A stretch of DNA of 14,457 nt from JAAYGT01 sp050252075. GTDB taxonomy: Bacteria > Pseudomonadota > Gammaproteobacteria > Burkholderiales > Burkholderiaceae_B. This document shows, one piece after another, positions 6,679-14,442 of this stretch. Position 1 is the first letter of the stretch. Each line of letters starts with the position of its first letter. The position numbers and the translations under genes are program-made. The notes beneath the pieces were generated by a model that worked only from the letters and a program-made list of their open reading frames with translations, made no database searches and was not told the origin of the DNA. Location of the stretch: positions 1 through 14,457 of the forward strand of contig JBFWLP010000083.1 in NCBI GenBank assembly GCA_050252075.1, in the 5' to 3' direction.

Positions 6679-7743
6679 CTACGGCTGTGGCGTGTCAAAC
6701 GCCGCCGCCGCCCGCCCAAGGCGATCATTGACTGCCTGCCATGCGGGTGACAACGGCGGCTGCTCCACAAGAATGGCGCCCAGGTGCAAGGCGTCGAGGC
6801 CGCGTAACATGGCATACAGCCCGCGTGCGTAGGCTTTAGGGTCGGAATCACACATCTGAACGGTCAGGCCGGGCCGATGGCGGCAGAAGTCCGGAGACAA
6901 AGCCAGCACGCCGGCACGGGAGTGGCTTGCCATAATCTGATCGATGGCATTGGGCAACTGGTGGCCAGGCACCAGAAACAGCGGGGTCCTGGGTGCGTAA
7001 TGCGCTTTCAGGGAGCCCGATACCCTGGGTGCGGCAGCATCGGGCGCCTGAGGAGTCAGCCCCAGAACCCTGGCAATATCGTGCGCTTGAATGTGCCCCG
7101 GACGCAACAACACGGGGCCTACCCCCTGATCCAGTCGCGATACATCGAGAATGGTTGACTCAATGCCCACCTCGGAGGGCCCGCCTTCCAGTACCAGCAA
7201 GTGCGACTCATCCAGCTCGGGAAATTCGGCACGTACATGGGCTGCCGTGGTTGGCGACACCTGACCAAACTTGTTCGCCGACGGTGCCGCCACCCCGCCC
7301 TGGCCGCCCGGCTTCATGCGCGCAAACCGGGTCAGCAAGGCTTGAGCGACCGGATGCGACGGGCAACGGATACCCAGGGTGTCCTGCCCGCCGGCAACGG
7401 CGGACGGTATATGCGGAGCACGCGGCAAAATCAGTGTGAGGGGGCCGGGCCAGAAAGCATCGATCAACTGCCGCGCCGCCGCCGGCACACGATGCGACCA
7501 ATAAGCGATGTCGGCATCGGGCGCAACGTGCACAATCACCGGATGATTCGAAGGCCGGCCCTTGGCGGCGTAGATACGCGCGATGGCTTGCGGGTTTTCG
7601 GCATCGGCGCCCAGCCCGTACACCGTTTCCGTGGGAAAGGCCACCAGACCGCCCTGCAACAGACGCCGGGCGGCGCGCTCGATGTCGTGTGCAGACGAGG
7701 TATCGGAGGCGCACTGGGCGGCCCCCGGCAGCGATGTCGTCAT
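6679..7743 (-). CDS. tsaC: L-threonylcarbamoyladenylate synthase, Sua5 type
   Basis: This 354-residue protein makes threonylcarbamoyl-AMP from threonine, bicarbonate and ATP, the first step of t6A37 modification of ANN-decoding tRNAs. Residues about 20-205 are the YrdC/TsaC domain, with FPTETVYGLG, the KGRPSNHP substrate-binding stretch (K61, R63, S65) and APSANKFGQVSPTTAAHV. A linker with SGSLKAHYAPRTPL leads to a C-terminal Sua5 domain (about 235-354), so this is the long Sua5/TsaC2 form, not the short E. coli-like TsaC. Its ATG overlaps the TGA of purK by 4 nt (ATGA, 7740-7743), suggesting translational coupling to the purine operon. It is last in that run; the convergent crotonase gene ends 30 nt beyond its stop. 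The function is well supported by motif content. Confidence 0.95.
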   Translation of the reverse strand: MTTSLPGAAQCASDTSSAHDIERAARRLLQGGLVAFPTETVYGLGADAENPQAIARIYAAKGRPSNHPVIVHVAPDADIAYWSHRVPAAARQLIDAFWPGPLTLILPRAPHIPSAVAGGQDTLGIRCPSHPVAQALLTRFARMKPGGQGGVAAPSANKFGQVSPTTAAHVRAEFPELDESHLLVLEGGPSEVGIESTILDVSRLDQGVGPVLLRPGHIQAHDIARVLGLTPQAPDAAAPRVSGSLKAHYAPRTPLFLVPGHQLPNAIDQIMASHSRAGVLALSPDFCRHRPGLTVQMCDSDPKAYARGLYAMLRGLDALHLGAILVEQPPLSPAWQAVNDRLGRAAAAFDTPQP

Positions 7744-8921
7744 GGCGAAAACGGAATGCCGAGAACCTGCGCCACCTGCGATGCACGCGTGGCCGCGTTG
7801 GCAGGTGTATCGCCCAGAACGGTTACGTGCCCCATCTTCCGGCCGGGCCGCGGCTGCGCCTTGCCATACAAATGCAGGCTGGCACCCGGCACGGCCAGTA
7901 CCGCCGCCCAGTCAGGATCGCGCGGCGACGAGCCGGCGCCGTGAAACCAGACATCACCCAGAATGTTCAGCATGACGGCGGGGCGATCCAGATGGGTACT
8001 GCCCAACGGCATGCCCGCCATCACGCGCGCTTGCTGCTCGAACTGACTGCTGACACAGGCCTCAATGGTGAAATGCCCGCTGTTGTGCGGACGAGGTGCG
8101 ATTTCGTTGGCCACGAGGCTGCCGTCACGCAAGATAAAAAACTCCACACACATGACACCGACATAGTCGAGCTGGCCGGCAATACGCGTGGCGGCATCGG
8201 CCGCCTGCGCCAGAAGCGCCGGGGAATACAGCCCGTTACCGGCAGTGGAAACCGCCAGAATGCCGCCACGGTGTTCGTTGCGCGCACTGGGATAGGTGAC
8301 AACCTGGCCGTCCTGGCCACGTGCCATGACCACCGACAGTTCCTGGTCGAGCGGCAACATGGCTTCGAGCACACATTCCGCCTGATCAAATTGCGCAAAT
8401 GCCTGCAACGCGTGGTCACGCGAGGCTACCCTGGCCTGCCCCTTGCCGTCGTACCCCAGACGCGCGACCTTCAGCAGGCCGGGAAACAGATCGTCGGGGG
8501 CCTGACGGATATCGTCGGCGTGGCGTACCGGGCAATACGGAGCCACGGGCACGCCGGCTTTGCGAATGAAGGCTTTTTCCTGAATGCGGTTCTGCACAAT
8601 GGCAACCGCGTCTCCCGAGGGGAAAACAGCAGTGGTCTTTGCCAGAAAACGCAAACTGTCGGCGGGTACATTTTCAAATTCCGTGGATACCGCCGGGCAA
8701 AGGGCGGCAAGATCGGCAAGACCGGTGCGGTCGTCGTAGGCCGCACAAATATGGCGATCCGCCACGGCACCGGCCGGGCTTTGCGGATCGGGGTCGAGTA
8801 CGGCAACCTTATAGCCCATACGCTGGGCGGCGTGGCAGAACATGCGCCCCAGCTGACCGCCGCCCAGCATACCCAGCCAGCCGCCGGGCATGACCTTCAC
8901 TGTCGTGGCTTGTGTTGTCAT
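7740..8921 (-). CDS. purK: N5-carboxyaminoimidazole ribonucleotide synthase
   Basis: PurK uses ATP and bicarbonate to carboxylate aminoimidazole ribonucleotide to N5-CAIR in purine synthesis. The 393-residue protein is an ATP-grasp enzyme: the N-terminal Rossmann-like part has GMLGGGQLGRMFCHAAQRMGY, the central grasp part has ARLGYDGKGQ and SARNEHRGGIL, and the metal/ATP site is in VEFFILRDGSLVANEIAPRPHNSGHFT. The ATG at 8921 is chosen because it gives the expected N-terminus and has AAGGAT about 6 nt upstream; the frame stays open further upstream, but that extension is only the shadow of purE. purE ends 13 nt earlier and tsaC overlaps the end by 4 nt, so it is an inner gene of a tight operon. 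Its PurE partner is the bacterial class I type. Confidence 0.97.
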   Translation of the reverse strand: MTTQATTVKVMPGGWLGMLGGGQLGRMFCHAAQRMGYKVAVLDPDPQSPAGAVADRHICAAYDDRTGLADLAALCPAVSTEFENVPADSLRFLAKTTAVFPSGDAVAIVQNRIQEKAFIRKAGVPVAPYCPVRHADDIRQAPDDLFPGLLKVARLGYDGKGQARVASRDHALQAFAQFDQAECVLEAMLPLDQELSVVMARGQDGQVVTYPSARNEHRGGILAVSTAGNGLYSPALLAQAADAATRIAGQLDYVGVMCVEFFILRDGSLVANEIAPRPHNSGHFTIEACVSSQFEQQARVMAGMPLGSTHLDRPAVMLNILGDVWFHGAGSSPRDPDWAAVLAVPGASLHLYGKAQPRPGRKMGHVTVLGDTPANAATRASQVAQVLGIPFSP

Positions 8922-8934
8922 GCAAATCCTTGGG

Positions 8935-9453
8935 TTACGAGGAAACGGGCGGAACCACCATGGCGCGCGCCGCGTTGGTCTGGGCCTGGCGAAACGCCAC
9001 CAGACGCTGCTGCAATGGCGCATCGGTCGTGGCCAGACAGGCAATGGCATGCAGGGCCGCATTTGCCGCGCCGGCCTCGCCAATGGCAAAGGTTGCCACC
9101 GGAACCCCTTTGGGCATCTGCACAATGGACAACAAGGAATCTTCGCCGCGCAGATAGCGCGAGGGGACCGGAACGCCGAACACGGGAACCGGAGTCAGTG
9201 CCGCCATCATGCCCGGCAGATGGGCCGCTCCGCCCGCTCCGGCAATTATGGCCCGCAAGCCGCGCGGCGCCGCCTGCGCGCCGTAATCGACCATGTCGTG
9301 CGGCATGCGATGCGCCGATATCACCCGGGTTTCATGGGGAATGGCGAACTCGTCGAGCATTGCGACGGCGTGTTTCATGACCTCCCAGTCGCTGGACGAG
9401 CCCATAACGACCCCCACCAGCGGCGTCGACGAATGCTGTTGTGTCTGGACCAT
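8935..9453 (-). CDS. purE: N5-carboxyaminoimidazole ribonucleotide mutase, class I PurE
   Basis: PurE moves the carboxyl of N5-CAIR to C4, giving CAIR for PurC. The 172-residue protein has the phosphate-binding GSSSDW motif (18-23), the catalytic histidine in SAHR (H48), and the GAGGAAHLPGM and PVPSRYLRGEDSLLSIVQMPKGVPVAT stretches typical of octameric class I PurE. The usual length is about 160-175. GAAGGA about 9 nt upstream supports the ATG at 9453. purC ends 5 nt before it and purK starts 13 nt after it, so all three successive enzymes are made from one message. Confidence 0.97.
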   Translation of the reverse strand: MVQTQQHSSTPLVGVVMGSSSDWEVMKHAVAMLDEFAIPHETRVISAHRMPHDMVDYGAQAAPRGLRAIIAGAGGAAHLPGMMAALTPVPVFGVPVPSRYLRGEDSLLSIVQMPKGVPVATFAIGEAGAANAALHAIACLATTDAPLQQRLVAFRQAQTNAARAMVVPPVSS

Positions 9454-9458
9454 GGTTT

Positions 9459-10346
9459 TTATCCTTCAGCGGTCAACCGCTCGAGTGCCTCGCGATACTT
9501 GGCGGCGGTTTTTTCCAGCACGTCGGCCGGCAGGCGCGGGGCCGGCGGGGTTTTGTCCCACACCTGGGTTTCGAGCCAGTCGCGCACGAACTGTTTGTCG
9601 AATGACGGCGGGCTGACGCCCACCTGATAGCTTTCGGCCGGCCAGAACCGGGATGAGTCGGGGGTAAGCACTTCATCCATCAGGTACAGCCGTCCGGCGT
9701 CGTCAAGACCGAACTCGAACTTGGTGTCGGCGATGATAATGCCTTTGGTGGCCGCATAGGCCGAGGCTTCCGTGTAAAGACGCAGGGTGATGTCGCGGAT
9801 CTTTTCGGCCAGCTCGCGCCCCACCTGATTGACCACATAGTCGAAATCGACGTTCTCGTCGTGTTCACCGAACTCGGCTTTGGCGGCCGGGGTGAAGATG
9901 GGTTGCGGCAACTTGCCGGCCTGCTGCAGCCCCTTCGGCAAGGCGATGCCGCACACGGCACCCGACGCCTGATAGTCTTTCCAGCCGGAGCCTATGAGAT
10001 ATCCCCGGGCGACTGCCTCGACAAGAATGGGCTTCAGTCGCTTCACGACAACAGCCCGCCCTTTCACCTGGTCGCACTCGTGCGGAGCCACCACACTGCA
10101 AGGGTCGATACCCGTAGCGTGGTTGGGAATGATATGCGCCAGCTTGTCGAGCCAGAAATCCGTCAGCTCGGTAAGGACCTGCCCCTTGCCCGGGACGGGA
10201 TCATCCAGAATGACATCGAAGGCGGAAATGCGGTCGGTTGCAACGATAAGCAGTTTGTCGTCGCCCACGGCGTACATGTCGCGAACTTTGCCGCGGCCTA
10301 GCAATGGCAATGACTGAAGAGTGGATTGATGAAGAGCCTGAGCCAC
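9459..10346 (-). CDS. purC: Phosphoribosylaminoimidazole-succinocarboxamide (SAICAR) synthase
   Basis: PurC joins CAIR and aspartate with ATP to give SAICAR. The 295-residue protein begins with LPLLGRGKVRDMYAVGDDKLLIVATDRISAFDV, the nucleotide-binding start of the family, and contains VARGYLIGSGWKDYQ and IADTKFEFGLD with the expected acidic residues, then DEVLTPDSSRFWP. The length is that of the longer SAICAR synthetase form found in betaproteobacteria and yeast-like proteins, larger than the roughly 237-residue E. coli enzyme. Translation starts at GTG (10346-10344), supported by AAGGATA 7 nt upstream; there is no ATG nearby that keeps the N-terminus. It opens the purC-purE-purK-tsaC unit. 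A terminator-like hairpin lies between fba and this gene. Confidence 0.96.
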   Translation of the reverse strand: MAQALHQSTLQSLPLLGRGKVRDMYAVGDDKLLIVATDRISAFDVILDDPVPGKGQVLTELTDFWLDKLAHIIPNHATGIDPCSVVAPHECDQVKGRAVVVKRLKPILVEAVARGYLIGSGWKDYQASGAVCGIALPKGLQQAGKLPQPIFTPAAKAEFGEHDENVDFDYVVNQVGRELAEKIRDITLRLYTEASAYAATKGIIIADTKFEFGLDDAGRLYLMDEVLTPDSSRFWPAESYQVGVSPPSFDKQFVRDWLETQVWDKTPPAPRLPADVLEKTAAKYREALERLTAEG

Positions 10347-10359
10347 AGGGGTATCCTTG

Positions 10360-10396
10360 AAAACAAAGCATCCCGCCGGCGCAACGCTCGGCGGGA
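10360..10396 (-). terminator. Hairpin with T-rich tail after fba, in the purC leader
   Basis: Arms TCCCGCCG and CGGCGGGA (10371-10378 and 10389-10396) form a perfect 8-bp stem with a 10-nt loop that could pair further (GCG/CGC). On the minus strand it is followed by TGCTTTGTTTT (10370-10360), fitting a rho-independent terminator. The purC ribosome site begins only about 2 nt after the tail, so the element is either the fba terminator with purC read through or an attenuating leader structure. Confidence 0.7.
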
Positions 10397-10409
10397 CGGA
10401 AACAGAGTC

Positions 10410-10437
10410 AGTACACAGCCGAAGGCTTACTGGACAA
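10410..10437 (-). promoter_or_regulatory. Weak candidate promoter for purC
   Basis: On the minus strand, TTGTCC (10437-10432, inside the fba 3' end) and TGTACT (10415-10410) are spaced by 16 bp; each matches four of six consensus bases. The predicted start near 10403 would put the hairpin about 7 nt from the 5' end of the purC message. Without it purC would depend on readthrough from fba. Confidence 0.25.
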
Positions 10438-11491
10438 CCTGGGCGAGCTCGCCGGCGGCGTAACGACGCGCCATTTCAGACAAGGCAACCGGCTTGATCT
10501 TGCTGGCGTTGCCGGCCGTCCCGAACTGCTGGTAACGCTGCTTGCAGATTTCCTTGGCGGCGGCACGGGCGGGCTTCAGGTATTCGCGAGGGTCGAATTT
10601 CGAGGGGTGTTCCGCCATGAAGCGACGGATGGCACCGGTCATGGCCAGACGGATATCGGTATCGATGTTGATCTTGCGAACACCAAACTTGATGGCTTCC
10701 TGAATTTCTTCCACCGGTACGCCGTAGGTTTCTTTCATGTCGCCGCCGAACTGACGGATTTCGGCAAGCAGGTCCTGGGGCACGCTGGAGCTGCCGTGCA
10801 TGACCAGGTGCGTGTTGGGCAACCGCTTGTGAATTTCCTTGATACGGGAAATCGAGAGGATGTCGCCCGTGGGTTTGCGCGTGAACTTGTACGCACCGTG
10901 GCTGGTGCCGATGGCGATGGCCAGGGCATCGAGCTGGGTGTGGCGTACGAAATCGGCCGCCTGCTCGGGGTCGGTGAGCAGCTGGTCCATGGTGAGGGTG
11001 CCCTCGGCACCGTGCCCGTCTTCCTTGTCGCCCTTCATGGTTTCCAGAGAGCCCAGGCAGCCCAGCTCGCCTTCGACGGTGACGCCCAGCTTGTGAGCCA
11101 TTTCAACCACTTTGCGCGTGACGTTCAGGTTGTATTCGTAACTGGCGATGGTTTTGCCGTCTTCTTCGAGCGAGCCGTCCATCATGACGCTGGAAAAGCC
11201 CAGATCGATTGCCCCCTGGCAAATGGCCGGCGACTGGCCGTGATCCTGGTGCATGACCACGGGAATGTGGGGGTAGGACTCAACCGCCGCCTGTATAAGG
11301 TATTTCAGAAAGCCTTCTCCGGCATACTTGCGCGCACCCGCCGACGCCTGCATGATGACAGGACTGTCGGTTTCGGCGGCCGCTTCCATGATAGCCTGCA
11401 CCTGTTCCAGATTATTGACGTTGAACGCGGGGATGCCATAGCCATTCTCTGCGGCGTGGTCGAGCAGCTGGCGCATGGAAACGAGTGCCAT
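10427..11491 (-). CDS. fba: Fructose-bisphosphate aldolase, class II (zinc-dependent)
   Basis: The enzyme interconverts fructose 1,6-bisphosphate with dihydroxyacetone phosphate and glyceraldehyde 3-phosphate. At 354 residues it is of the class IIB/CbbA type. Visible features are the catalytic aspartate and zinc histidine in HQDHG (D83, H84), EGELG (E142), zinc histidines in GTSHG (H198) and MHGSSSVP (H232), and the phosphate-binding KINIDTD. GGAG about 8 nt upstream supports the ATG at 11491. A TAAAAT hexamer on the minus strand (11535-11530) could be its -10 but has no good -35. mog ends 72 nt upstream on the same strand, so readthrough is possible. A terminator-like hairpin lies just downstream. 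Confidence 0.97.
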   Translation of the reverse strand: MALVSMRQLLDHAAENGYGIPAFNVNNLEQVQAIMEAAAETDSPVIMQASAGARKYAGEGFLKYLIQAAVESYPHIPVVMHQDHGQSPAICQGAIDLGFSSVMMDGSLEEDGKTIASYEYNLNVTRKVVEMAHKLGVTVEGELGCLGSLETMKGDKEDGHGAEGTLTMDQLLTDPEQAADFVRHTQLDALAIAIGTSHGAYKFTRKPTGDILSISRIKEIHKRLPNTHLVMHGSSSVPQDLLAEIRQFGGDMKETYGVPVEEIQEAIKFGVRKINIDTDIRLAMTGAIRRFMAEHPSKFDPREYLKPARAAAKEICKQRYQQFGTAGNASKIKPVALSEMARRYAAGELAQVVQ

Positions 11492-11563
11492 GAAAAGACT
11501 CCAAAAATCAGTTAATTAGGGATTCCGACATTTTACCCGAATGTGACTGTCACGGCGGGGTTG

Positions 11564-12196
11564 TCAGGGCGCAGACGTGCGCCGCGCCGATTTGGGCCGA
11601 AATGCCTTGACCACGGCGTCACGGGTTTCAATGTAAGGCCCGCCGATCAGATCGATGCAGTACGGCACTGCCGCGAAAATGCCGGCTTTCGCAACGGTGC
11701 CATCGGGGTTTTTCAGGCCTTCGAGCGTTTCCCTGACCGCCTTGGGCTGGCCGGGCAAATTGATGATCAGGGCGGCGTGATCGGCGGTTTCGCGAATGAC
11801 GGCAACCTGGCGCGACAAAATGGCGGTCGGCACGAACGCAAGGCTGATCTGCCGCATCTGCTCGCCGAACCCGGGCATTTCCCGGGTGGCCACCGCCAAT
11901 GTGGCCTCGGGAGTGACATCACGACGCGCAGGACCGGTGCCTCCGGTGGTGAGCACCAGATCGCAACCCAGGCCGTCAACCAGTTCGATCAGGGTGGCCG
12001 AAATTTGCGCCTGCTCATCGGGAATCAGGCGGGTGACGCACTGCGGCGGCTGCACCAGGGCGTCCTGGAGCCAGGACTGCAAGGCAGGAATGCCTTCGTC
12101 GTCGTAAATACCGCGAGAGGCCCGATCGGAAATGGAAACCAGGCCAACCAGCAACTCATCGGGATGGCGCCGTTCAAGACGTACTGTTGCAGACAT
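11564..12196 (-). CDS. mog: Molybdopterin adenylyltransferase
   Basis: MogA activates molybdopterin with ATP to adenylyl-molybdopterin, just before molybdate insertion in molybdenum cofactor synthesis. The 210-residue protein has LVSISDRASRGIYDDEG (about 20-34) and the nucleotide-binding core TTGGTGPARRDVTPEAT (83-99), then REMPGFGEQMR, AILSRQ and NLPGQPKAV, all standard for MogA. Start at 12196 is supported by CGGAGAA about 5 nt upstream; an in-frame GTG at 12226 lacks this support. No other cofactor gene is in the window, so it is an isolated member of the pathway. It is divergent from the SDR gene at 12301 with 104 nt between them; only a TAGAAT -10-like hexamer (12250-12245, minus) is seen there. 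Confidence 0.93.
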   Translation of the reverse strand: MSATVRLERRHPDELLVGLVSISDRASRGIYDDEGIPALQSWLQDALVQPPQCVTRLIPDEQAQISATLIELVDGLGCDLVLTTGGTGPARRDVTPEATLAVATREMPGFGEQMRQISLAFVPTAILSRQVAVIRETADHAALIINLPGQPKAVRETLEGLKNPDGTVAKAGIFAAVPYCIDLIGGPYIETRDAVVKAFRPKSARRTSAP

Positions 12197-12300
12197 AAAT
12201 TCTCCGTAAAACAAACCGCCAATCACGTAAACTGGCCTGACGTATTCTACGATGTCGTCCGGCGCTCCGATTCGGCCTTTTTCAGGAAAAGATCACCCCC

Positions 12301-13158
12301 ATGACCCGCTCTGCATCCTCTGCCACCTTGCTGCTCGCCGGCGCGGGCGACCTTGCCCGACGCACCGGACTGCTGTTCCGCGATACAGGGAACGACGTGA
12401 TTGCCCTGCGCCGGCGCCCGCCCCCATCCCTGGAGGCCTTCACCGTCATGCAAGCTGATCTCACCCGCCCCGACACGCTGGGCGGCTTGCCCGGCGCTAT
12501 CAGCCACGTGCTTTACGCGGCAACGCCCGACGAACGTTCCGAGGCCGCCTACCATCGCACCTTCGTTCAAGGCAGCCAGAATCTGGTGAATGCGCTTGAC
12601 ACATCGCAGCTCACCCGCTTTCTGTTCGTGTCCTCAACGGCAGTTTATGGCGGCAGTGCGGGCTGGGTGGATGAAACCACGCCCGAAGCGCCCGAGAAAT
12701 TCAATGGCCGTGTGCTTCTGGAAGCGGAACAGCGGCTTCGCGAGCGTTTGGGCGACAAGCTGGTGGTGCTGCGCCCCTCGGGGCTTTACGGCCCCGGCCG
12801 CACCCAATTGCTGGAACGGCTTCGGGCCGGGCAGGTTCGGGTGCGGGCGGCCCCGGTGCAATGGACCAACCGCCTGCACATTGACGATGCCGCCGGCGCC
12901 TGCCTGCATCTGCTCACGCTGACCAGGCCGGACCCCGTTTATCTGGGAACCGACAACACGCCATTGCCCATGACCGTACTGTACGACGCGTTGGCTGACA
13001 TGCTGGGCGTCAGCCGTCCGCTGCGCGGCGAAGTGGCCATGCCCGTTGCCAGCAAACGGTTGAGCAATGCCCGGCTGCGGGCCAGCGGCTTTACCCCGGC
13101 CTGGCCCGATGCGCTGAAAGGCTATCGGTCGCTGATCGGGCCCAACGCGGCCATCTGA
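12301..13158 (+). CDS. NAD(P)-dependent epimerase/dehydratase-like protein (atypical SDR)
   Basis: A 285-residue Rossmann-fold protein of the extended/atypical short-chain dehydrogenase group, resembling the YeeZ-type set. The dinucleotide-binding site is GAGDLARR (14-21), near the N-terminus. The central strand carries FVSSTAVYGG (109-118), and RPSGLYGPGR (158-167) is the substrate-loop motif common in this group. The catalytic YxxxK is broken: Y116 is followed by A120 in place of lysine, so ordinary oxidoreductase chemistry is questionable and a redox-sensing or binding role is possible. The ATG is preceded by AGGA at 12284-12287, at a rather long 13 nt spacing. It is the only plus-strand gene in the right half; it diverges from mog and ends 8 nt from the end of pgk. 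Substrate not recognised. Confidence 0.85.
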   Translation: MTRSASSATLLLAGAGDLARRTGLLFRDTGNDVIALRRRPPPSLEAFTVMQADLTRPDTLGGLPGAISHVLYAATPDERSEAAYHRTFVQGSQNLVNALDTSQLTRFLFVSSTAVYGGSAGWVDETTPEAPEKFNGRVLLEAEQRLRERLGDKLVVLRPSGLYGPGRTQLLERLRAGQVRVRAAPVQWTNRLHIDDAAGACLHLLTLTRPDPVYLGTDNTPLPMTVLYDALADMLGVSRPLRGEVAMPVASKRLSNARLRASGFTPAWPDALKGYRSLIGPNAAI

Positions 13159-13166
13159 CTGTACCT

Positions 13167-14360
13167 TCAGGCCTGGGCGCGCGCTTCCAGCACGGCAACG
13201 GCAGGCAGCGTTTTCCCTTCCAGAAACTCCAGGAAGGCACCGCCTCCGGTCGAGATATAGCCCATCTGGTCGTCGATACCGTACTTGGCAATCGCGGCCA
13301 GCGTATCGCCCCCGCCGGCAATCGAAAACCCTTTCGATCCGGCAATCGCCTGGGACACCACCTTTGTGCCATTGGCAAATGCGTCGAATTCAAACACCCC
13401 CACCGGACCGTTCCACACAATGGTGCCGGCCTGTTTCAGAATATCCGCCAGACGTCGGGCGGTGTCCGGGCCAATATCAAGAATCAGGTCGTCATCGGCG
13501 ACATCGACCGCCGCCTTCACCGTGGCAGGAGCGTCGGCACTGAAGGTTTTCGCACACACGACATCGGTGGGAATAGGCACCTCGGCACCACGCTGCTTCA
13601 TCAGGTCAATGACGGCGCGCGCCTGGTCGACCTGATCCGCTTCAACCAGTGACTTGCCCACCGGCAAGCCGGCGGCCAGCATAAAGGTATTGGCAATACC
13701 GCCGCCCACCACCAGCTGATCCACCTTGCCGGCCAGGCTCTGCAAGATGGACAGCTTCGTCGACACCTTGGACCCCCCGACAATCGCCACCATGGGCCGT
13801 CCGGGATTCTCGAGCGCACGACCCAGGGCATTCAGCTCTGCTTCCAGCAGAGGGCCGGCACAGGCTGTGCCGGCAAACTGCGCCATGCCATGGGTGGTGG
13901 CCTCGGCCCGGTGTGCCGTTCCGAAGGCATCGTTCACATATACATCGCACAAGGCGGCCATTTTCCGTGCCAGATCCGGACTGTTCTTCTTTTCCCCCAC
14001 GTTGCAGCGGCAGTTTTCCAGCAAGACGACCTGACCGGGACTCACTTGAACGCCGTCCACCCAGTCGGCCACCAGTGTCACGGGCTGACCCAGCAGCTCG
14101 GCCAGGCGGTCGGCCACCGGGGCCAGGGAGTCTTGCGGCTCCAGCCGGCCTTCGACCGGGCGCCCCAGGTGCGAGGTGACCATGACGGCGGCACCGGCGT
14201 CCAGCGCCATGCGAATGGCCGGCACCGAGGCTCGCACGCGCGTGTCTTCGGTAATGGCGCCGTTGTTCAGCGGCACGTTAAGGTCGGAACGGATGAAAAC
14301 CCGCTTGCCGGCGAGCGCGCCGGACTGGGCTAGAGAGGAAAGTGTTTTGACGGATGGCAT
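13167..14360 (-). CDS. pgk: Phosphoglycerate kinase
   Basis: The enzyme converts 1,3-bisphosphoglycerate and ADP to 3-phosphoglycerate and ATP. The 397-residue monomer has the N-terminal substrate domain with FIRSDLNVPLNNGAITEDTRVRA (R24, D26, N28) and TSHLGRPVEG, VNDAFGTAHRAEATTHG, then GGSKVSTKLSIL at the hinge and the nucleotide domain with GPVGVFEFDAFANGT and GGGDTLAAIAKYG near the end. Length is normal for bacteria. The ATG at 14360 has CAGGGG about 9 nt upstream. A strong terminator hairpin (14401-14424) separates it from the gene to the right, so a promoter may lie in the 40 nt between, or the hairpin is partly read through. The SDR gene converges on it with an 8-nt gap. Confidence 0.97.
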   Translation of the reverse strand: MPSVKTLSSLAQSGALAGKRVFIRSDLNVPLNNGAITEDTRVRASVPAIRMALDAGAAVMVTSHLGRPVEGRLEPQDSLAPVADRLAELLGQPVTLVADWVDGVQVSPGQVVLLENCRCNVGEKKNSPDLARKMAALCDVYVNDAFGTAHRAEATTHGMAQFAGTACAGPLLEAELNALGRALENPGRPMVAIVGGSKVSTKLSILQSLAGKVDQLVVGGGIANTFMLAAGLPVGKSLVEADQVDQARAVIDLMKQRGAEVPIPTDVVCAKTFSADAPATVKAAVDVADDDLILDIGPDTARRLADILKQAGTIVWNGPVGVFEFDAFANGTKVVSQAIAGSKGFSIAGGGDTLAAIAKYGIDDQMGYISTGGGAFLEFLEGKTLPAVAVLEARAQA

Positions 14361-14400
14361 GATATTCAGCCCCTGAAAGGGAATAAAGAGCAGACAAGGA

Positions 14401-14424
14401 AAGGGGCGGGTTACCCCGCCCCTT
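14401..14424 (-). terminator. Strong GC-rich hairpin terminator upstream of pgk
   Basis: A perfect 10-bp stem (AAGGGGCGGG, 14401-14410, against CCCGCCCCTT, 14415-14424) with a 4-nt loop. On the minus strand it is followed by the pyrimidine-rich TCCTTGTCTG, a weak T tail; on the plus strand no T tail follows. It most likely ends the minus-strand gene entering from the right edge. Confidence 0.75.
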
Positions 14425-14442
14425 GCACGTAAGACAACCGGC

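Noticed and set aside
6656..6688. ACAGCC/GGCTGT repeat between the crotonase gene and tsaC, considered as a terminator
   Set aside because: A 6-bp stem with a 21-nt loop and no T tail, overlapping the tsaC 3' end; likely chance.
7689..9380. 563-residue open frame on the plus strand opposite tsaC, purK and purE
   Set aside because: It is antisense to three well-recognised genes, has no domain-like motif and is rich in Arg, Gly and His as expected for a shadow frame in GC-rich DNA.
10607..11515. 302-residue plus-strand open frame opposite fba
   Set aside because: It is the antisense of a highly conserved aldolase and has no independent support.
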